A stretch of DNA of 64,000 nt from Cannabis sativa. Lineage: Eukaryota; Streptophyta; Magnoliopsida; Rosales; Cannabaceae. Below, piece after piece: positions 56,438-64,000 of the stretch (position 1 is its first letter; every line of letters starts with the position of its first letter). Position numbers and translations under genes: made by a program. The stretch lies in the NCBI RefSeq assembly GCF_029168945.1, contig NC_083604.1, forward strand, positions 33,599,686 through 33,663,685. The letters are read 5' to 3'. Under the pieces are notes generated by a model, which saw only the letters and a program-made list of their open reading frames with translations, did no database searches and was not told the origin of the DNA.

Positions 56438-56511
56438 CTAAACAACAATGCAAGTGTAAGAAAGAATCTCCAAAAAGAATAAGGGGAAAAGCAAAATCAC
56501 GAAGCACTTAC
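56438..56511 (-). other. Candidate intron in the H antisense ORF
   Basis: On the minus strand GTG-GTAAGT marks the donor (intron starts at 56511) and TTGTTTAG the acceptor (intron ends at 56438), 74 nt. The frame is phase 0 on both sides: the upstream frame ends in a stop inside the intron (56497-56499), and splicing joins it to exon 2. The intron is T/A-rich compared with the exons. Confidence 0.7.
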
Positions 56512-56879
56512 CACAGTGAGGGAGTGGCTGAGATCCTGGACCTGGAAGATGGAGTTCAGGGAGGCACAAGTAGCGAACCGCTTAGGCGCGCACCGGGTAA
56601 GCTGAGAAGCAAACTCGCCAATCATCTCCGCGGTGAAGGGAGCCAAGGTGGGCCCAAGGAAGGGATGGAACCAGTCCAATAGGGGGTCCAAATATAGATC
56701 CCACGGATCCTGGTACTCCGGGTTGTTGATGGTGTCTTGCACCTCAACCCGAAGAACCCTCCTAAGGGCTTCCACCTCAGCAAACCCCCGGGAGTATTCA
56801 ATCATGGCATAGTTATGCTTGGCTATCCGAAGCTCCTGCCTCGCCTCGTCTCCAGGAACCGGAGTCAGCACAATGTTGG
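56512..56879 (-). CDS. H antisense ORF, exon 1 (5' end cut by G)
   Basis: Open for ~122 codons from the G insertion site: VLTPVPGDEARQELRIAK, EVEALRRVLRVEVQDTINN, YQDPWDLYLDPLLDWFHP, MIGEFASQLTRCAPKRF, IFQVQDLSHSLTV, then the splice donor. The upstream part of the protein, which in T1 has the domain typical of these ORFs, lies beyond G, outside the window. The gene runs against gag-pol, so it needs its own promoter near the 3' LTR. Confidence 0.65.
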
Positions 56880-58817
56880 TGTTGGGTTTTATGCCCTAAA
56901 TAAAACTCATTACAATCTGATTAGTTATCAATTTAGAAGTGAATTATGATTACATGTATGTTACATGTTTATGGTTTAATATATATATACTTGATATATG
57001 GACAAAATCAGTTAAATCCAGAACATATAGTTATTCACAATTACAGTATCGTCAATACAGTGGAATGTGATTGTGATTATATGATTCAAAAGATTTGGTC
57101 CCTGTTCCTCAGTGTTTTGGATTTACACTGATGTGATAATCAGTGATGAAGTATACTTACACTTGGAGTAAGTGTTATGTTCTTTCCAGAACATTGGCAA
57201 AGTATACTGGTTTCGAATGTATGGAGTATGCATTGGACTGGACCGATATTGAACTTGGTTAAAGGTATTGTAAACTTACCGTTGTATCTTTCCAAGTCAA
57301 TGTCAGAAGTTGATCTTAGATTAAGAGAATCTAAATCCTGATATGCTTAGGCTCAATCTCAGGAGTGCTATTCTTGTTCTTTGATTTATTAGTTAAAGCC
57401 TACCTTTGGGTCAGGATAATACATATATTTTGGGAACATGATAGCATAACTGAATGGGAGTGCTGAACATAAATATGGAAATCTATAGCTTCTACTGGTG
57501 TATAGAAGTAAAGTGATGATTCCCTTTGAGCTTAGTTAAATAGAAGTAAATGGATGAGCTCTTGTTTCAGTGACTATATATTAGATCACTAAAACATCAT
57601 TTACAGGTAACTAAGTGTTCAAAGGTGCAAAATACAATGAGGGGTGTAAACGGTAAATTGGTCCCATCTCGATGTAAATCATCTATATAGAGGATCTCTA
57701 AATCACATTAAGATTATAACAATGGTTAAATGAGATAGCATATTGATATCGTGAAACATATGATATGCTCTATATAAGTTTGAGAGTGCAATTCCAAGTT
57801 CTAAGAGTGGATTCAACGAGGAATTAATAAGTTAGGGATTTACTTGGTAAATCGGTTCAACTTATTGGAAGCTCAGTATATTGATCCATGGTCCCCATTC
57901 TAGTTGAGACTATACTGTTTGTAAGACTCTATAATTGATTTATGATTAATCAATTATAATTCTAAAAGTTAGACTATGTCTAATTTGTGAATTCTCACAG
58001 TTTAAGGATGAAATTGTAAATAAAACGGATACTAGGTTTAATTATTAATTATGAGACTTTGCATGTCTAAATTAATAATTATTTTAAATGGCAATATTAT
58101 TTAATAATCTATTTTAGTTATTAAATAATTAGTTTTGGCATTTAAATGATTAGAATTGGAAAAATGGCATTTTTACAGAAATAGAAATAAAATTGAGGAA
58201 ACTGCAAAATCCATGAGAGGCCCATACACACCATGGCCGGCCACTTGCTTGCATGTTTCCCAAGTATTATTTTCAATTTAAATTGCCATATAATTGCTAA
58301 TCAAAGCCTAGCCTAAATAGGAAAGTGGTGGATCACACTAAATAAGGCAGTTATTCAATTACACAGTAAAAGAGGAAACTGTTTATTTGGAAAGTTGTGC
58401 TCTTCCCTTTTCCTATTTATAGCCGCCCCCTCTCTACTATTCTTGTGCTTGAGAAAGCTTTGCTTTGCATTGTGTCACACGAAATCAAGAGAGAAAAACA
58501 AGAGAGAAATTTCGAAATTCCTAGTGAGAGAGAAGTGGCCACACACATCACTCAGTACCTCATTATAGTTTGGAAGACTGTGAAGGATCACATCCAACTG
58601 AAGAACTTTCGGGCTCAGATCTTGATTATACTCTGCTACAGACAGGAATCAAGGGTTAGAGATCTGAGTGGAAGGAGACATTAATTCCTCTGCAATCACT
58701 GTAAGTTATTCTTAACTTTTATGTGTTTAGTTCATCGTTTTAGAAGTTCAATATTAGGTTGTTAAATCAACATACTTGTGAGTAGATCTAATGTCCTGGA
58801 TAAATATAATTCCAACA
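56880..58817 (+). repeat. G 5' LTR, 1,938 bp
   Basis: TGTTGGGTTTTATGCCCTAA to TAAATATAATTCCAACA. TATA box TATTTATA at 58414-58421. The 95-codon frame at 58397-58684 starts near the transcript start and is not conserved in other LTR copies as a protein, so I do not call it. Confidence 0.9.
58414..58421 (+). promoter_or_regulatory. TATA box of the G LTR
   Basis: TATTTATA in TTTCCTATTTATAGCC, ~400 bp before the LTR end, as in C1 and F. Confidence 0.65.
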
Positions 58818-58819
58818 AC

Positions 58820-58836
58820 TGGCACCAGAGCCATGG
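58820..58836 (+). other. Primer-binding site of G
   Basis: TGGCACCAGAGCCATGG, the tRNA-Met site with two changes (TATC to CACC), two bases after the LTR. Confidence 0.85.
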
Positions 58837-59080
58837 TAATTGATTTGCTTGCAAGAAATTTGGACTTAAAACGATTTGCTTGTGATTTGGATGGTTTCAT
58901 GATGTGTCATATTGATGTTTGATTGATGTTTGTGAATTCTGGGGAAAATAATTGATTGTCTGTATCTGGAATTATTTTTATTGGATAGTTTAGAAAATTC
59001 TAAGCAATTTACTTTTTTACAGAACTCGATTTCGATTTAATTTGAATTAGTTATGAATTTTTGAAAATCGAAAGAAATTT

Positions 59081-59210
59081 GGGTGGTGATCACCCTACCC
59101 ATGCGCGCAGAAGGGCTGCTCGCAGCCTCCCAGCGCCGAGGAAACTCCGCAGATCACCTTCCCTGTGCGCGCGGATGGTATGCAACGCATACCATCCGTA
59201 CAGTATGCTA
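59081..59210 (+). other. GC-rich palindrome island in the G leader
   Basis: Three inverted units: GGTGATCACC (59085-59094), GGCTGC-TC-GCAGCC (59114-59127), and a perfect 11-bp stem GGATGGTATGC-AAC-GCATACCATCC whose arms are 59173-59183 and 59187-59197. GCGCGC runs lie between them. Confidence 0.85.
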
Positions 59211-60200
59211 TTTTTCTTCGTTTTCTTCGATTTTTCATGCTATTTCATGGAATTAAATTCCGATTGTTTGTGTAGTTTTGTATGTTGATTTTTGTTTTTT
59301 CAAATTTCAAATCTAATTATCAGACATAAATTAATTTTAATTTTTTAAATTAATTTTAGATATTAGTGTAATTTGATTTTGAAAATAGGAAAAATCAAGT
59401 TTTGCTTACCTCTTTTCTTATTTCCTTTAAAATTTGATTATATTATTTTTTTTAAGGTCAGATATTAATATTTTTTTTGGTAACTTGACCTTAATTAAAA
59501 TAAGATCAAAATAATCATGATAATTTTAAAAGACGAAATAAGGTATTTTTGTTAACTTTTAAATTTTGTTATTTTTTTAATTAAATTAAATTGTAAAATA
59601 AGAAAAGGGTATGTATTTACCATTTTCTATTTTATTATTTAATTTATTAAATAACATGAAATTTAAAAGGAAAGTTAGCAATTTAATTTTGAAATGACAT
59701 TTAGGTTACCCAAAACCTAATTTTTCAAAATGGTAGGTTTAATTTTAATTTTATTTTTCGAAATACATATTTAAAATTAAATAAATCCTACATCCAACTA
59801 TCCAAATCTAACCTTGTTGCAGGAGTATGTGTTTTAGATTGTTTGTAAGTTTTTCTAGAACCTATTATTACTTGATCTAAATTGCCAGGGTTAACTTGTT
59901 GACAGATCAATTGATCGGATTTTAACCCATGGTTCAATTGATGATAGATCAAGTAGATAATTTGTAACAGGTAATTTTACAAACTTCTTTCATCTGTGTA
60001 TGACCTAGTAACATGATAGGATCCATCCAAATCGGTGTGCCTGAGTGAGCCTATATGTTTAATTTCTATTATAGATACATATAGGTTGTTGTTGCTAAAT
60101 AAAATGTCATAACCTGATAGATTTTATTTAGGCTCATTTAGTTAATGGGCCTATTCAATTAATAACAGTTGTTCATTTTAAGGTTAAATTCCTCTCTTTC

Positions 60201-60292
60201 GGGCCTTGTTGGAGAGTTGGGAGCCTTAGAAGTGGGTGCGACATACTGGACCCAGCCCCCCCTCACATGAACAACCCCAATTGTGAAGGCCC
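60201..60292 (+). repeat. Conserved leader stem domain, copy in G
   Basis: GGGCCTT (60201-60207) and AAGGCCC (60286-60292) close it. The core ACATACTGGACCCAGCC is kept; the inner TGTGAG has become TTGGAG. Confidence 0.8.
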
Positions 60293-61417
60293 ATTTGCCT
60301 GATTTGGATAACTGTGCTAGGTTAATTATACTAGTTGGACCTAATAAAATTGAATAGCAACATAATTAATTTCTACGAAATTAATTTAAGAAAAACATAG
60401 TTTAATGAATTTCATTTCTAGATAAAGTATTTGTATTTTTCTTGTATTTAATTAAATAAAGAATTTTAACTAACTAGATTCTTTCTGAAACTTACTTTTA
60501 TTATTTCATTAAATATTCTTATTTATGTTATGAATTAGTAATTACTAATTTTTCCTTTTAACTTAAATTTGAATATATTTTGATAATAATATTAAGCTGA
60601 GGAATTCTAGGAATTAGTTATTGCAGATTCTTAAACGATATTATTTTAAGTTGTTTTTAAACTTAAAAAAGGAGTATCTTTAAATTAGGTAGTTACCACC
60701 TAATTTTGATATTTAATTAAATAAGAAAATTATTTTAAGTTGGGTATTTCCATAACAACTTAAATTTGAATAATTTACAAAATATATTCTATTTATTTTA
60801 TTAATCATTTTTTTTTCAAAATTGCATTTAATTATGCAAGATGATTTTGAATTTATCTTGAAAGATAGATTGAAGTTGTAAATTAATTATTTTAATTAAT
60901 TTTGAATCAACTTAAATCAATGATTTTTTCATGTAATGATTAATTTAAAATAAAGGAACTGAAATATATTATTAGAAATTGGATTAATTAGTCAAGAAAA
61001 TCTAGATAGATAATAATTTTGCTTGAGTATTTTTTCTAAGTAAAGTTTGATTTATTTTAAATGTATTTCGAAAATTGTATATTTTTGGAAATACAATATA
61101 TATATTTGTAGAAAATTTTAATTTGAGTTGAAAATTAATTTAAATAATACAACTTAAATTAAGTAATTTTCTTAATATTTGTTGGAAAATTAACACTAAG
61201 ATGGAAATAATTCATTTTATTTTCTTAACCATCTAAGTTTAATTTTACAGATATTAAAATAAATTTTATTTAGATTCTATTCTAAATTTAAAATTTAATA
61301 AATATATATAGATTTAAAATAAATAAATAATAGAAGAAAATATAATTTTAAATAATGAGCTTTATTATTTTAAGATATTCGATCTCCATTGTTGGTTTTA
61401 CATAGCTATTGTTTTAG

Positions 61418-61422
61418 TGAGT
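61418..61422. repeat. Left target-site duplication of S (TGAGT)
   Basis: TGAGT, repeated at 63750-63754. Removing S restores TTTTAGTGAGTAATCCTCC, the wording of the uninterrupted leaders. Confidence 0.9.
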
Positions 61423-61835
61423 TGTAACACCCTAACTAACATAGGCGTATTACGTGATTTTTAAACGTACTGTGCAGCTCGTTGCTAATCAACGAGGTTT
61501 ATGGAAAAACGTGATTAATTAAAATTTTGCTTTTTAATTAAACTTATAAACCAATATTACAAAAGACTCGGGATCCCGATTATAAAATCATTTACAAAAG
61601 ATTTAACTGTTTAACTGATACATAAAATAAAAGTCGTCTAACGACCAGTTACAAAAATCAGCCTCGCTGTCCCGATGATCGTACGCTCCAGGCCTAACCG
61701 ACCCGACATGTACAATCTTCTCAAGCTCGCTCACGGTCCATCAGCTTTAGCCTTGCCTTTACCTACACATAAACGTAGATCTGTGAGTCGACAGACTCAG
61801 TAAGAAAAGCATAATAATACTCATACATAATTCTA

Positions 61836-61928
61836 ACTGCCGTGTCCAACACGATACTGAGTCCCGCTACTGCCATGTCCAACATGGTGCGAGCCACTAC
61901 CGCCATGTCCAACATGGTGCGAGTTACG
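61836..61928. repeat. Three ~30-bp tandem repeats in S
   Basis: ACTGCCGTGTCCAACACG, then ACTGCCATGTCCAACATGG (61869) and ACCGCCATGTCCAACATGG (61899). Each contains an inverted pair (CCATGT/ACATGG). Confidence 0.85.
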
Positions 61929-61966
61929 AACGTTCATAGGGACGGTACTATTGACACGTAACGGCT

Positions 61967-62198
61967 GATCGGTCGAGCCGGTCATACTCATTCTTGGTCA
62001 TACTCCGGCACTGTCTACCGACGTGTTACTATACCCTCCTGATCGGTCGAACCGGTCATACTCCGGCTGCTGGTCATACTCCAGCCTGTACCGACGGGAT
62101 ACGTCAATAGTACGGAACCACCAACCAAGTGTCAGCCTTATCGGTCGAACCGGTCATACTCCGGTTGCTGGTCATACTCCAGCCTGTACCGACGTGAC
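61967..62198. repeat. Three ~56-bp repeats in S
   Basis: Units start ATCGGTCGAGCCGGTCATAC (61968), ATCGGTCGAACCGGTCATAC (62042) and again at 62140, and end CTGTACCGACG. Spacers between units are unequal (~16 and ~43 bp). Within a unit, GGTCATACTCC occurs twice. Confidence 0.85.
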
Positions 62199-62530
62199 AG
62201 GGTTGGATGGTTCGAAGCCAACATACATAACTAATGTAATCTAACAGGCTTCCTACATGCACGCTAAACATGTATTCTACATATGCATACTGTTATACTA
62301 ATCTTACCTGGATTCCGAATTCAGGTGTGCCGGTCAACCTGACTGGAACTTTAGCTGAGCGGCGGATTACTGGCTCCTAAACCATAAAAATCACAACGCT
62401 ATAAGTGACACGCTAAATCACTTCCCGGGGACTTAAACTAGGAACTAAAAGTTTCCCTATCGATAAAAAGCATGGCAATACCCCCTAAAACATAAAAACG
62501 AGGAAAACTAGGGTTTCTGAAAATTCCCCA

Positions 62531-62621
62531 ACCGGTAGACCGGTTGCCCAACCGGAATTCCGGTTCTGGGAAATTCAGGACCCCCATCCGGAATTCCGGA
62601 TGCACAACCGGAATTCCGGTT
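62531..62621. repeat. Palindrome cluster in S
   Basis: ACCGGTAGACCGGT (62531-62544), ACCGGAATTCCGGT (62551-62564), ATCCGGAATTCCGGAT (62586-62601) and AACCGGAATTCCGGTT (62606-62621): four near-identical inverted repeats in ~90 bp. Confidence 0.9.
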
Positions 62622-63749
62622 CCTCGCAGGCAGCAACATCAAATTTTCATAACTTGCTCAAATCAACCCCAAATCACCTCAAACTTTCCAGACCTGTTCT
62701 ATACCTTCCCTAGAACATATCCAAGGCATCAAAACAACCCAGAAACCTCAAACACGAAAAATGCCATTGGAGCTCAAGCTTTGAGTTCTAAACTCAAACT
62801 TGAGCAAAACTACCTAATCATGCATTCCACTAGCTTAATTCTACTTAAACTAGCATAAAATCACCTCTGAAAACTGTAAAAAACAACAGCAACATCACAG
62901 AAACAGATTACACAATTTTCATGTTGAAAACCAAACTTTTGCCTAATAAAACTCTAGCATGCTCAACCTAGGAATCATACTTCACAAGTAGCTTAATTAC
63001 CAACTAAAAATCATGCTTTAAACCTCAGAAAACATCCACAACATACAGCAGCAACAACAATTAAAAACATCATGCATGCATCACCATTTTCATCATTTTT
63101 TTCAAGAATTTAAAGAAGGAAGAACAAGGGCTAACCTAGCTTGCAATGGACCTTAAGATGAGATGAATCAAGAAGCAAAAATCAGTGAAGAAATCAGCTC
63201 CTTGCTGCCCAAGACTTGGCCGAAAATGAGAGGAAAAGAGAGAGCTTTTTTTTTTTTGGAAAATTCTATTTTTCTAACTTAGTAATTTTTTGTTGTAAAA
63301 TGAAAATAAACAAAGGACACCTAGCATATAACTATTTCAGCCAACTAAAATAAACAAATAACATTTATTTTCCATTTCATAAAATCACAAAACACATAAT
63401 ACTACTGGGGCAAAAAGACCATTTTGCCCCTCCACCATAAAACTACATAAATCATACTAAAGGGGTATTTTTGGGAAATTCTAAATTCCCGGCCATTCCC
63501 GACATTCCCAATGTCTAAAACCAGTCCCAAATTACTAACATACTAAATTGTGATTTCTACTGAGCCAAACGCCCAGTTCCAAAATACCGGGCACCGGAAA
63601 TGCAAAATATGAAAACTACTGAATAACATAACCATGCATTTCTGAATTCCATAAATAACAGTATAATAAATTATTTAAATAGCTATAAATAATTTCATAA
63701 TTAATCATAAACAACTGCTAATTTCCAAATTAACTAAGCGGGCTATACA

Positions 63750-64000
63750 TGAGTAATCCTCCCTAATGGAGGAACGTTCATTAGCAAGTTAGCGCCCTTT
63801 AATCTCGAAAGATAAGTATGTTTGTAAGTGTTTTATATTGGTATTGATCACCCTAATGGTGGGTACTGTATAGGACTTACAAACATATGAAACAATGGTA
63901 GAAGCTCATGAAATAAGAATGACCTTGACTCTCGCCTAAACGAGACAACGTCGGATTCTCTTTTCGATCGAATAAAAGGTTGCTAGAATGTTTGCCATTC
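63750..64000 (+). other. G leader, second part
   Basis: Resumes after S with AATCCTCCCTAATGGAGG. Holds CTAAT-loop hairpin 1 (63758-63772), hairpin 2 with a T-G closing pair (63848-63862) and the first 23-nt direct repeat (63925-63947, one change). Ends in GGTTGCTAGAATG, which in F lies between the two direct repeats. Confidence 0.85.

Larger units (their letters stand above)
38411..56879 (+). mobile_element. Element H: Tat-like Ty3/gypsy retrotransposon (5' LTR to antisense ORF)
   Basis: Plus-strand element: LTR, gag, protease, RT, RNase H, integrase, a repeat-bearing spacer, and an ORF on the opposite strand. That plan is known for the Tat lineage (Retand-type). F interrupts gag and G interrupts the antisense ORF, so the 3' LTR is outside the window. 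Lesions: two frameshifts in gag, stops in protease, RNase H and integrase, and a deletion over the RT active site. The coding DNA is GC-richer than its surroundings. Confidence 0.85.
58837..61422 (+). other. G leader, first part
   Basis: Holds the GC-rich island (59081-59210), a long AT-rich stretch, and the GGGCCTT/AAGGCCC domain (60201-60292). It ends at the S insertion in ATAGCTATTGTTTTAGTGAGT. No sustained frame. Confidence 0.85.
61423..63749 (-). repeat. S: solo gypsy LTR, 2,327 bp, minus orientation
   Basis: TGTAACACCC to GGGCTATACA, flanked by TGAGT. No coding sequence. Read on -, its last part shares blocks with the end of the K LTR, which fixes the orientation and suggests the Tekay-like group. 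It carries two tandem-repeat tracts and a palindrome cluster. The frames of 73 and 104 codons inside it reflect these repeats and are not genes. Confidence 0.9.
56880..64000 (+). mobile_element. Element G: copia element, 5' part (runs off the window)
   Basis: LTR (56880-58817), primer site and leader on +. The leader is interrupted by S at 61423-63749 and resumes at 63750. Gag would begin within a few hundred bases past the window. It is inserted in the H antisense ORF; the five bases before it are GTTGG, and the matching copy should be to the right of the window. Confidence 0.9.

Noticed and set aside
56059..56482. Frames on + opposite the H antisense ORF
   Set aside because: Low-complexity Pro/Leu/Ser-rich translations that mirror the Glu/Ala/Lys/Arg-rich coiled coil.
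1..64000. Host genes, tRNA, rRNA, or pararetrovirus sequences
   Set aside because: No frame outside the retroelements shows a family signature, I saw no tRNA-like cloverleaf or rRNA wording, and all RT fragments fit Ty1/copia or Ty3/gypsy elements.

Overview
This window looks like plant nuclear heterochromatin. It is AT-rich, has no recognisable host gene and no RNA gene, and is almost wholly explained by nested, mostly dead LTR retrotransposons plus one MITE. A eudicot is likely from the element types (Tekay-like and Tat-like Ty3/gypsy, and Ty1/copia with ~1.9 kb LTRs primed by initiator tRNA-Met). The species cannot be named from the sequence. Labels used here are my own: K, T1, R, D, T3, C1, E, T2, X, J, H, F, G, S.

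Left part (1-13378). K is a Tekay-like gypsy element on + (LTR, gag, protease, start of RT), cut inside RT and fused to a piece of its own LTR. A copia LTR fragment follows (3762-4389). T1 is the 3' end of a Tat-like gypsy element: an antisense ORF, then an LTR that carries an Emigrant-like MITE. R is a minus-strand chromovirus RT fragment. D is a minus-strand copia element that lost gag-pol and carries a lone Tat-like LTR (T3).

Middle (13379-38410). Copia element C1 sits in D's LTR with target duplication TATCC at 13374-13378 and 32723-32727. Its 5' LTR is split by copia element E (22176-32025), whose two LTRs are similar but whose pol is unreadable. T2 is a minus-strand Tat-like fragment whose LTR carries the solo copia LTR X (duplication GCTTT). 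J is a plus-strand copia leader fragment.

Right part (38411-64000). H is a Tat-like gypsy element with LTR, gag, protease, RT, RNase H, integrase and an antisense ORF with a plausible 73-nt spliceosomal intron. Copia element F (39392-49437, duplication ACCTC) interrupts H's gag; it is the best preserved element, with a 942-codon gag-pol ORF. Copia element G (from 56880) interrupts H's antisense ORF, and S, a 2,327-bp solo gypsy LTR (duplication TGAGT), sits in G's leader. On the right the nesting is therefore J > H > F and G > S.

The most interesting signal is the ~2.5-kb untranslated leader shared by the copia elements. It keeps the same ordered set of structured blocks in an otherwise drifting AT-rich sequence: a GC-rich palindrome island, a ~91-nt domain closed by GGGCCTT/AAGGCCC, two hairpins sharing the loop CTAAT, and a pair of 23-nt direct repeats ~112 nt apart. 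This suggests conserved RNA elements for packaging, dimerisation or translation, which is inference.
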